DNA from: an uncultured Treponema sp.
GTDB taxonomy: Bacteria > Spirochaetota > Spirochaetia > Treponematales > Treponemataceae
Assembly: GCA_905372265.1 (NCBI GenBank)
Contig: CAJPOL010000077.1
Span: 1 to 8,539 of the forward strand
Length of the DNA stretch: 8,539 nt
Direction of reading: 5' to 3'
Below the pieces are notes generated by a model. That model was not told the DNA's origin and searched no databases. It was given only the letters and a program-made list of their open reading frames with translations. Position numbers and translations under genes: made by a program. Each line of letters begins with the position of its first letter. Position 1 is the first letter of the stretch. This document shows positions 1 through 6,567 of this stretch, piece by piece.

Positions 1-1
1 G

Positions 2-181
2 GAATGTAAAAGAACTTATGGTCAAGGAAGAGAGATGGTATCCCCCTTATGTTATAAAAACAGTAATGCCCCCTTACGGGATGGAACAAAAAAGACTATA
101 CTGAATATAGAGGATTTCAAGAAGCCGATAATAATGATCTATACGAGGAGAGGGAATGATTCAGAAGATAAAAAGCCGTAA
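2..181 (+). other. Apparent 3' end of an upstream gene, reading frame uncertain, possibly frameshifted
   Basis: The window begins inside something that may be coding, but no single frame is decisive. One frame is open from the left edge to a TAA at 179-181. A second frame, read from base 3, gives a protein-like stretch (VKEERWYPPYVIKTVMPPYG) and stops at 102-104. If one A is removed from the six-A run at 88-93, that frame continues as KDYTEYRGFQEADNNDLYEE to a TGA at 157-159. I do not recognise either product. The joined version reads more like a real protein tail, which suggests an indel at the homopolymer or a sequencing error, but this is a judgement by eye. No function can be assigned. 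Confidence 0.3.
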
Positions 182-206
182 GATAGAGCGGTTAAATAAT
201 AGGTAA
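156..206 (+). CDS. Possible 16-codon leader ORF coupled to the hydrolase gene
   Basis: An ATG at 156 follows a purine-rich GAGGAGAGGGA (145-155) that could serve as a ribosome binding site. It opens a 16-residue basic peptide, MIQKIKSRKIERLNNR. Its TAA stop (204-206) shares a base with the ATG at 206, giving a TAATG junction. The hydrolase start has only a weak AGG of its own, so ribosomes ending here could restart on it. The peptide resembles nothing I know. It may simply be a chance ORF at the end of the upstream gene. Confidence 0.2.
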   Translation: MIQKIKSRKIERLNNR

Positions 207-856
207 TGCTTATGGAACATACTATTACAAAATTTGAAACAGGCCCTTTTGCTGTCAACACATGGGTAATGCCGCTTGACCGGAAAAGCATTGCAATTGT
301 GGATCCGGGAGGAGTATCAACGGAATTGCTGGACTACTTACGGGAATCGAATGTCGTACACCTGGAAATCATGCTGACACACGGGCACTTTGATCATATC
401 GCCGGACTACCGGCGCTCATCAACGAATACCCGGACTACCGGATATGGATTCACGAGGCGGATGCTCCGTATCTCGGAGCTCAAGCGAAGGCATATCATC
501 TTAAAAGTTTTGCTCCGCTTGGCGCTCAATATATTGTAGAAAGTTTGCGCGAGCCGCTCCCCGATCCGAGCGATTTTTTTTCCGATTCTGAAATCATCAA
601 CGGTTTTACCGTTCTGCATACGCCGGGACATACGCCGGGTTCGGTGTGTTTGTGGAATAAAGCATTAGGTATTCTATTCAGCGGAGATACGCTCTTTTAC
701 GGTTCACGCGGTAGAACGGATTTATTAGGCGGGGATGAGGCTGATATTCAAAAATCTCTGCACAAACTGTTTGCATCGCTGCCCGGCGAAACAAAGGTAT
801 ATCCGGGGCACGGATTGACAACCTCAGTCGGTTTTGAAAAACAGTACCAAGGATAA
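206..856 (+). CDS. Metallo-beta-lactamase-fold hydrolase, glyoxalase II-like
   Basis: This is a soluble cytoplasmic metal-dependent hydrolase of the glyoxalase II/MBL-fold superfamily, probably acting on a thioester or similar substrate. The 216-residue reading contains every hallmark in order: the THGHFDH motif at 58-64 (H59, H61, D63, H64), GHTPGS with H142, SGDTLF with bridging D161, and PGHG with H202. Together these form the expected two-metal site. At about 215 residues it is the single-domain short form and lacks the C-terminal helical domain of classical glyoxalase II, so the true substrate is unknown. Two in-frame ATGs, at 206 and 212, are possible starts. The one at 212 has AGG eight bases upstream and gives the natural N-terminus MEHTITKFETGPF. 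The gene precedes dnaE with a 100-base gap and is probably a separate transcription unit. Confidence 0.92.
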   Translation: MLMEHTITKFETGPFAVNTWVMPLDRKSIAIVDPGGVSTELLDYLRESNVVHLEIMLTHGHFDHIAGLPALINEYPDYRIWIHEADAPYLGAQAKAYHLKSFAPLGAQYIVESLREPLPDPSDFFSDSEIINGFTVLHTPGHTPGSVCLWNKALGILFSGDTLFYGSRGRTDLLGGDEADIQKSLHKLFASLPGETKVYPGHGLTTSVGFEKQYQG

Positions 857-869
857 AAGAACAGCCGCT

Positions 870-912
870 CCGGTATTTTGAGCATTTGCCCTATTGTACC
901 GGTCTTTTCTTT
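870..912 (+). terminator. Weak terminator-like hairpin after the hydrolase gene
   Basis: CCGGTA (870-875) and TACCGG (897-902) form a perfect 6-bp stem and are followed directly by a pyrimidine/T-rich run, TCTTTTCTTT (903-912). The position, 13 bases after the hydrolase stop and before the dnaE promoter, suits a factor-independent terminator. The 21-base loop and the interrupted T tract make it a weak example. Confidence 0.33.
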
Positions 913-920
913 CCATCCCC

Positions 921-956
921 TTATCACGTGCGCCTTTTTTTGCTATAGTCTGTTCC
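921..956 (+). promoter_or_regulatory. Predicted sigma70-type promoter of dnaE
   Basis: TTATCA (921-926, four of six to TTGACA) lies 17 bases from TATAGT (944-949, five of six to TATAAT). The expected transcription start seven to eight bases after the -10 box falls at or next to A957, the first base of the dnaE ATG. No Shine-Dalgarno-like purine run exists between the -10 box and the ATG. The transcript may therefore be leaderless or nearly so. Confidence 0.5.
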
Positions 957-3900
957 ATGTCTCAAGGTTTTGTACACTTGCACGTTCACTCCGACTATTC
1001 GTTGTTGGATGGCGCTTCTTCAATAAAAAAACTGGTAACAACCGCAAAAAATCTCGGACAAACGGCGCTGGCGTTGACCGATCACGGTAATATGTTCGGA
1101 GCGCTCCGTTTTTTCCGCGAATGCAAGGCGCAAGGTATCAAACCCATTATCGGCTGCGAGGTATACGTAGCAAACGGCAGCAGATTCGGCAAACCGGAGA
1201 ATACCGGTTCCGGAATGCGCAAATACTTCCATCTTATCCTGCTTGCGGAAACCGAAACCGGCTACCGTAATTTGATGGTGCTCTGCTCAAAGGGCTATAC
1301 GGAGGGCATGTACTATAAACCGCGGATTGACGAGGAGCTGCTTGCACAGTATTCGGAGGGTCTGATTTGTCTTTCGGCCTGCCTGGCAGGAGAGCTTCCG
1401 ACGCTGCTTTTGCATGGTAAACGGGCGGAGGCTGAGGCTCATGTAAGACGATACCGCAGTATCTTCGGCTCAAACAATTACTTCATTGAGCTGCAAAAGC
1501 ACGGCTTGGCCGATGAAGACAAAGTAGCGCCGATGCTGATAGAAATAGCCCGTAAATTCGGTATTCCGATGGCGGTAACGAACGATGCTCATTATGCGGA
1601 GCAAAAAGATGCGGTAGCGCAGGACATTCTCCTCTGTATCGGTATGAAAAAGAACCGATCCGATACCAACCGCATGAAGTTTGAAACCGATCAATTCTAC
1701 CTGAAATCTGCGGAGGAGATGGCGGAGCTCTTTCCCGGCTACCCTGAAATGCTGCTCAACACCTGCCGCATTGCCGAACGCTGTAATTTTGAAATTCCTG
1801 AGCCTGGTCCGCTCCTTCCCGTATATCAGATACCGGAGCCCTTTGCAACAAAAGAAGAATACATCACCCATCTTGTACAGGAGGGCTTAAAAAAGCGCTA
1901 TAATCCTGTTACTGAAGAGATGACCCAGCGGGCTGAGTATGAACTGAGCGTCATTATGAAGATGGACTTTGTCGGATACTTTCTGATTGTGTGGGACTTT
2001 ATCAACTGGGCGAAAGAGCACGGCATACCGGTAGGGCCGGGACGCGGTTCAGGCGCCGGTTCTATTGTCGCATACGCTATGCGCATCACCGACATTGATC
2101 CGCTCAAATATAATCTGCTGTTTGAGCGCTTCTTAAATCCTGAGCGTGTTTCCATGCCGGACTTTGACGTTGATTTCTGCTTCGAACGGCGGCAGGAAGT
2201 CATCGATTATGTCCGCAGAAAATACGGTGATGAGAGCGTCGGACAGATTATCACGTTCGGAACCTTAAAACCGAAGGCTGCGGTCAAAGACGTCGGGCGG
2301 GTGCTGGAAATCCCGCTTGGGGAGGTCAATGCAATCACCAAAATGATGCCCTCCGATCCTAAACTCACCTTTGAAAAAGCCTTTGCGGAAATCCCTGAGC
2401 TTGCGGAGATGCGCTCCGACCCGCGCTACACGGAGCTGTTTTCGATTGCGGAAAAGTTGGAAGACCTCAACCGGAACACGAGTCTCCATGCAGCGGGAAT
2501 CGTTATCGGTAAAACGCAGCTGACCGATTACGTGCCTCTCTATAAGGACTCTAAGACCGGTAAGACCGCAACGCAGTTTACGATGGATTTAATAGAAGAC
2601 TGCGGATTGGTGAAGATGGACTTTCTCGGACTCAAGACGCTGACGTTGATCAAACATACGGAAGACCTCATTAAAAAGCGGGGCGGTGAGTATGCGCAGT
2701 TTTCCATCGATCAAATCGATGAGCGGGATCCGGCGACATTCAAGATGCTCGGTGAAGGAAAGTCGGCTGCCGTGTTTCAGTTTGAAAGTCAGGGAATGCA
2801 GAATATCTTAAAGCGTGCAAAGCCTGATAAAATAGAAGACCTTATCGCGTTAAACGCTCTCTACCGTCCCGGGCCTATGGCCTATATCGATCAATTTATC
2901 GAATCGAAATTCGATTCATCGAAAATCCACTATCCCGACCCTTGTCTTGAAGACATACTGGCGGAAACATACGGCGTCATTGTCTATCAGGAACAGGTTA
3001 TGCAGGTAGCGCAGCGGATAGGCGGCTATAGTCTCGGTCAAGCCGACCTTTTACGGCGCGCCATGGGAAAAAAGAAAAAAGAGGTTATGGAAAAGGAGAA
3101 AACGCGGTTTATTGAAGGCGCGGTAAAGAATAACTTTAAAGAAAAAGACGCCGACCGTATTTTTGAAATCCTTATTCCGTTTGCAGGCTACGGTTTTAAT
3201 AAGAGCCACGCCGCCGCTTATTCGGTGCTGGCCTATCAAACTGCATACCTCAAGGCGAATTTTCCGGCGGAATTCATGGCGGCGAACCTTACCAATGAGA
3301 TCACATCGACGGATAAACTGCCGGAATATATCGCCGAAGCCAACCGGATGGGGCTTGCTCTCCATGCGCCCGACATCAACACATCGGAGGAATATTTTTC
3401 GGTCTATGAGGGCGATATTGTATTCGGGCTGCTCGGTATTAAGGGAGTAGGGGAGCAGGCTGCCCGCGACATTGTGGCTGAACGTACCGCTTGCGGCCCG
3501 TATAAATCATTTATCGATTTCCTCGACCGGCTCGATTTGCACACCGTTAATAAAAAGAACTTGGAAGTGCTCATTCAAACGGGCTGCTTCGATAAACTGG
3601 GGCAGAACCGCGCTGAGCTTTTGGAAAATCTTGAAGCGGCGATGGCGTTCAGCGCGCAGAAAAAGGCGGGGTCGGCTGTCGGACAAGCGAGCCTTTTTGA
3701 AGATACGGGAATTAAAGAGTTCTCCGATTTTGTCTTTGAGCCTGCGATTGATTTTCCGCAGAAAGAAAAACTCCGCATAGAAAAAGAGCTGATGGGTTTT
3801 TATATTTCGGGGCATCCGCTTGACGAATACAAAAAAGCAATTGACCGCGCGGCAACTTTAGAGTTGGTCAATTTCCGGCGGGCGCAAAAGGAAAAGCTGT

Positions 3901-4388
3901 ATACCATTGTCGGTATGATCACCGGAGTGAGGCCTTATCAGACCAAAAACGGTAAATGGATGGGCTTTGGTACCTTTGAAGACCGTACCGGTACTATTGA
4001 TCTGACTTTTTTTTCCAAGTCATGGGAAGAGAACCGTGCCGAGGCGCTGCCCGAAACCGTATGCGGACTTATCGGCAAGGTTGACTGTTCACGCGATACC
4101 CCCTCGTTTTTGGTTGAGTCGATGGTCGGTATTGATGAACTGAAAGAGCGGTCGATTAAAGAGGTGCACCTTGAACTTGATCCGCTTATCGAAACCGATG
4201 CTCAGTTTCAGCCGCTCAAGGACTTTCTGTTCGGCGCCGAAGGTTCCTGCGATATTTTTGTACACATGGCCGATGAGGAAAACTGTTATCAGGTAAAAGG
4301 CTCTTCTCAGCTGAAAGTGCCTGCCGATGACGAGTTTGTTGAGCAGCTTGCCAAACAGCCCGGCGTACTGCAAGTGTGGAAAGAGTAA
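957..4388 (+). CDS. dnaE: DNA polymerase III subunit alpha
   Basis: This is the catalytic subunit of the replicative polymerase. From the ATG at 957 it is 1143 residues, close to E. coli alpha. The order is: PHP domain (about 5-280) with HLHVHS, TDHG, GCE, FHLILLA, SAC and NDAHY; palm/fingers with PGRGSGAGS (361-369), catalytic D402 and D404 in PDFDVDF and third aspartate D555 in KMDFLGL; helix-hairpin-helix with GIKGVG (about 827-832); clamp-binding motif QASLF (910-914); OB fold (about 980-1060); and a short C-terminal region where tau normally binds. A TTG at 894 in the same frame would add 21 residues. I reject it because homologues begin at FVHLHVHS and the promoter overlaps that stretch. 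The PHP ligands appear complete (H9, H11, D18, H43, E68, H92, C142, D210, H212), unlike E. coli, so a proofreading exonuclease activity is possible. It is probably co-transcribed with the genes that follow. Confidence 0.98.
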   Translation: MSQGFVHLHVHSDYSLLDGASSIKKLVTTAKNLGQTALALTDHGNMFGALRFFRECKAQGIKPIIGCEVYVANGSRFGKPENTGSGMRKYFHLILLAETETGYRNLMVLCSKGYTEGMYYKPRIDEELLAQYSEGLICLSACLAGELPTLLLHGKRAEAEAHVRRYRSIFGSNNYFIELQKHGLADEDKVAPMLIEIARKFGIPMAVTNDAHYAEQKDAVAQDILLCIGMKKNRSDTNRMKFETDQFYLKSAEEMAELFPGYPEMLLNTCRIAERCNFEIPEPGPLLPVYQIPEPFATKEEYITHLVQEGLKKRYNPVTEEMTQRAEYELSVIMKMDFVGYFLIVWDFINWAKEHGIPVGPGRGSGAGSIVAYAMRITDIDPLKYNLLFERFLNPERVSMPDFDVDFCFERRQEVIDYVRRKYGDESVGQIITFGTLKPKAAVKDVGRVLEIPLGEVNAITKMMPSDPKLTFEKAFAEIPELAEMRSDPRYTELFSIAEKLEDLNRNTSLHAAGIVIGKTQLTDYVPLYKDSKTGKTATQFTMDLIEDCGLVKMDFLGLKTLTLIKHTEDLIKKRGGEYAQFSIDQIDERDPATFKMLGEGKSAAVFQFESQGMQNILKRAKPDKIEDLIALNALYRPGPMAYIDQFIESKFDSSKIHYPDPCLEDILAETYGVIVYQEQVMQVAQRIGGYSLGQADLLRRAMGKKKKEVMEKEKTRFIEGAVKNNFKEKDADRIFEILIPFAGYGFNKSHAAAYSVLAYQTAYLKANFPAEFMAANLTNEITSTDKLPEYIAEANRMGLALHAPDINTSEEYFSVYEGDIVFGLLGIKGVGEQAARDIVAERTACGPYKSFIDFLDRLDLHTVNKKNLEVLIQTGCFDKLGQNRAELLENLEAAMAFSAQKKAGSAVGQASLFEDTGIKEFSDFVFEPAIDFPQKEKLRIEKELMGFYISGHPLDEYKKAIDRAATLELVNFRRAQKEKLYTIVGMITGVRPYQTKNGKWMGFGTFEDRTGTIDLTFFSKSWEENRAEALPETVCGLIGKVDCSRDTPSFLVESMVGIDELKERSIKEVHLELDPLIETDAQFQPLKDFLFGAEGSCDIFVHMADEENCYQVKGSSQLKVPADDEFVEQLAKQPGVLQVWKE

Positions 4389-4408
4389 AGGGCTGTTTTC
4401 AAAATCTC

Positions 4409-4416
4409 AAGGAGGA
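4409..4416 (+). promoter_or_regulatory. Strong ribosome binding site that fixes the yggT start
   Basis: AAGGAGGA is a near-perfect Shine-Dalgarno sequence, four bases before the ATG at 4421. It favours that start over the in-frame ATG at 4376, which lies inside the end of dnaE and has no such site. Confidence 0.8.
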
Positions 4417-4420
4417 ACAG

Positions 4421-5011
4421 ATGCTGCGTTCATTATTATATACCGTTAGTCAGATTATCAGTCTCTATTCGTTTTTATGTCTGATTAGAATAGTGCTTTC
4501 GTGGATACCGTCCGCTGCCAATTCTTCTTTCGGACAGATTCTTTCGTCTCTGTGCGATCCCTATCTTAACTGGTTTAGGCGTTTCCCTTTTACCCGTATC
4601 GGTATGATTGATTTCTCTCCTATTCTGGCTCTCGGAGTATTATCAGTCGGATCGGACATGATCGCGCGTATTATCAAAACCGGTCATCTCTCTCTTTGGG
4701 GGATTCTGATCAGTTTGCTTATGATTATCTGGTCATTTTTAAGTTTTATCTTCAATCTCCTTATCATTTTTTTGATTGTCCGGCTGCTGTATGATCTGTT
4801 CGGCGCATCAAATAATTCGCCGTTTTGGTATAGCCTTGACCGGTTCCTCAATCCGGCCATTGCAAAAATAACGTCTTTTATACCGGCACGGGCGATGAGC
4901 TACCGTACACGGATCATTGCGAGTGTTTTGATACTGCTGTTGCTCCGTATTGCATTCGGCTTCTTTTTCGGCTCCCTTTCCACACAGTTTCAGCGTATTA
5001 TCCTTATTTAA
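4421..5011 (+). CDS. YggT family integral membrane protein, two tandem YggT repeats
   Basis: This small inner-membrane protein of 196 residues is close in length to E. coli YggT (188). Two YggT units are visible. The first (about 8-85) has the signature YSFLCLIRIVLSWIP at 16-30, then DPYLNWFRRF and a membrane segment at about 63-83. The second (about 92-184) has FNLLIIFLIVRLLYDLF, then LDRFLNPAIAKITSFIP and a last membrane segment at about 163-184. Members are linked to osmotic tolerance, potassium handling and division or membrane organisation, but the molecular role is not settled. It starts 32 bases after dnaE and ends one base before the next ATG, so it sits inside a dnaE-led operon. That differs from its common place beside yggS/proC or division genes. 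Family assignment is firm; function is not. Confidence 0.9.
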   Translation: MLRSLLYTVSQIISLYSFLCLIRIVLSWIPSAANSSFGQILSSLCDPYLNWFRRFPFTRIGMIDFSPILALGVLSVGSDMIARIIKTGHLSLWGILISLLMIIWSFLSFIFNLLIIFLIVRLLYDLFGASNNSPFWYSLDRFLNPAIAKITSFIPARAMSYRTRIIASVLILLLLRIAFGFFFGSLSTQFQRIILI

Positions 5012-5012
5012 T

Positions 5013-5672
5013 ATGATCTGTATTCAAAATATGTCGTTCAGATATGCGGCTGCGGGAAAAGCCCTGCTTGAGAATCTCTGTCTTACGATTCATAAGGGCG
5101 CGTATATTTCCGTTGTAGGTGAGAACGGCACGGGAAAAAGCACTTTGATTAAGCTGATACTCGGTTTATTAAAACCTACTGCCGGTTCGATAAGATGCGA
5201 ATCGCAGCGGGTAGGGTATATCCCGCAAAAAAAAGCGGCGATAACCGGTTTTCCCATCACGGTGTATGAGGCGCTCAATTCATACCGCATGTTACAAAAA
5301 TGCCGCGATAAAGAGAGTATCGATAGAGTTCTTGCAACGGTGCATTTGTCGGAATACAAACATGCACTGGCAGGGACGCTCTCAGGCGGACAGCTTCAAA
5401 AGATGTATATTGCCCGCGCTTTGATAGGATCGCCCGATCTGCTTATCATGGATGAACCTTCCACCGGCGTGGATATCCAAAGTCAGCAGGAGATATATGC
5501 CCTCATTAAAAGGCTGAATACCGAAGACAAGCTGACGGTGATCTCGGTGGAGCACAATTTGGATGCGGCAGTGTATAATTCAACCGACATCTTTCATCTT
5601 GCCGGGGGCTGCGGGCACTTATGTAATCCGCAACAATATGCGGCGGAATTTCTTCATATCCGCCGGCCTTAA
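5013..5672 (+). CDS. Zinc/manganese-type ABC importer, ATP-binding subunit (ZnuC class)
   Basis: This is the cytoplasmic ATPase that powers the permease encoded next. From the ATG at 5013 it has 219 residues and a full set of ABC motifs: Walker A GENGTGKST (36-44), Q-loop Q72, signature LSGGQ (123-127), Walker B LLIMDE (143-148), D-loop STGVD (150-154) and switch H181 in VEHNLD. The tail has CGHLCNPQQY (200-209), resembling the NGH-x-CC-x-G-x-P region common in zinc/manganese ATPases. The start has no Shine-Dalgarno sequence and lies one base after the yggT TAA. It is therefore probably translated by coupling, which supports co-expression. An earlier in-frame ATG at 4950 lies within yggT and is rejected. 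Substrate (Zn, Mn or Fe) cannot be decided from the ATPase, and no binding-protein gene is nearby. Confidence 0.9.
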   Translation: MICIQNMSFRYAAAGKALLENLCLTIHKGAYISVVGENGTGKSTLIKLILGLLKPTAGSIRCESQRVGYIPQKKAAITGFPITVYEALNSYRMLQKCRDKESIDRVLATVHLSEYKHALAGTLSGGQLQKMYIARALIGSPDLLIMDEPSTGVDIQSQQEIYALIKRLNTEDKLTVISVEHNLDAAVYNSTDIFHLAGGCGHLCNPQQYAAEFLHIRRP

Positions 5673-5680
5673 AGAGGGAG
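5673..5680 (+). promoter_or_regulatory. Ribosome binding site that fixes the permease start
   Basis: AGAGGGAG directly follows the ATPase stop and ends five bases before the ATG at 5686. It selects this start over upstream in-frame starts inside the ATPase gene. Confidence 0.7.
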
Positions 5681-5685
5681 CTGTT

Positions 5686-6498
5686 ATGCTGCAGTACGGT
5701 TTTATGCAAAACGCTTTTATTGTCTCGTTTTTTATCGGCATTCTATGTCCGCTTATCGGTATCTTTTTAGTATTGAGGCGGTATTCGCTGATAGGCGATA
5801 CGCTTGCGCATGCCTCCTTAGCGGGCATTACGCTCGGATTATTGACGAATGCAAACCCCATACTCGGCGCTTTTGTGTTTACGTCCGCAGCAGGCGCCTT
5901 TATTGAAGCTTTGCGCACCTATTTTAAGGAATATAGCGATCTTATCCTCTCTATTGTGCTTTCGCTGAGCGTCGGCATTGCCATTACGGTGATGAGTTCC
6001 GGCTTGGTACGGGCAAACGCGGAATCGTATTTGTTCGGCAGTGTGCTGACGGTATCCGGCACGGATGTCGCAACGGTTATTGCTTTGAGCTTGTTTGTCA
6101 TAATTGTATTGGCAGCGTTATATCATAAGATGCTGTACATCACATTGGATGAAGAGATTGCGCAAGTGGCGGGAATTAAAGTCAAGATAATCAATTATAT
6201 TTTTTCCATGCTGGTTGCGGCGACGATCGCCGTTTCCATTAAAATTGTCGGTATCTTAGTGTTGAGCTCTATGATTGCGCTGCCGGTTGCCGCCGCACTG
6301 CAATTACATACCGGTTTTAGAAAGACGGTATGCTTTTCTATCTGCTTCGGCATTGCCGATATTATGCTGGGGCTTGTCTGCTCGTACTATTTGGATGTTG
6401 CGCCCGGCGGCTTTACCGCCCTCATGTCGGTCTTTATGCTGCTTGCAGTACTGATTGTAAAACGGCTGAGGAGTATGTTTCGGGCAGGCAGTGTTTAG
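5686..6498 (+). CDS. Zinc/manganese-type ABC importer, permease subunit (ABC-3/ZnuB class)
   Basis: This inner-membrane permease forms the metal channel of the importer. Its 270 residues are typical for ABC-3 permeases, which have about eight or nine membrane spans. Family landmarks are GDTLAHASLAGITLG (38-52), the ATPase-coupling region ITLDEEIAQVAGI (152-164), VGILVLSSMIALPVAAA (188-204) and GLVCSYYLDVAPGGF (229-243), and the protein ends in a basic tail. The ATG at 5686 has its own ribosome binding site, 13 bases after the ATPase stop. An in-frame extension back to 5563 would add 41 non-family residues within the ATPase gene. Neither a substrate-binding lipoprotein nor a metal-responsive repressor gene is adjacent, so a binding protein must come from elsewhere or the pair must be a partial system. 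Family is sure; metal specificity is inferred. Confidence 0.92.
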   Translation: MLQYGFMQNAFIVSFFIGILCPLIGIFLVLRRYSLIGDTLAHASLAGITLGLLTNANPILGAFVFTSAAGAFIEALRTYFKEYSDLILSIVLSLSVGIAITVMSSGLVRANAESYLFGSVLTVSGTDVATVIALSLFVIIVLAALYHKMLYITLDEEIAQVAGIKVKIINYIFSMLVAATIAVSIKIVGILVLSSMIALPVAAALQLHTGFRKTVCFSICFGIADIMLGLVCSYYLDVAPGGFTALMSVFMLLAVLIVKRLRSMFRAGSV

Positions 6499-6524
6499 CG
6501 GTTCTCTTTTATAATTTCTTTCAA

Positions 6525-6539
6525 TGATATATACTATCA
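6525..6539 (+). promoter_or_regulatory. -10 element with overlapping dyad before the aminopeptidase gene
   Basis: TATACT (6530-6535) is a good -10 box, 32 bases before the ATG, and would give a leader of about 25 bases containing the ribosome binding site. The -35 region around 6507-6513 (TTTTATA) is poor. The -10 box lies inside a perfect 5-bp inverted repeat, TGATA (6525-6529) and TATCA (6535-6539), which could be an operator. The dyad may also be chance in A+T-rich DNA. Confidence 0.4.
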
Positions 6540-6567
6540 CTCATCTGATTTTAAAGAAGGAAGTAGT

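Noticed and set aside
74..102. Promoter with TATACT at 97-102 before the hydrolase gene
   Set aside because: The matching -35 (TTACGG at 74-79) is poor and the site lies in probable coding sequence more than 100 bases upstream. The support is too weak to list.
894..956. TTG start at 894 extending DnaE by 21 residues
   Set aside because: The extension is not like DnaE N-termini, has no ribosome binding site and overlaps the best promoter. The ATG at 957 gives the normal start of the PHP domain.
1470..1871. Long - strand reading frames inside dnaE and the aminopeptidase gene, up to 167 codons
   Set aside because: They lie wholly opposite strongly supported genes, have no recognisable motifs and no ribosome binding sites, and are expected antisense shadows.
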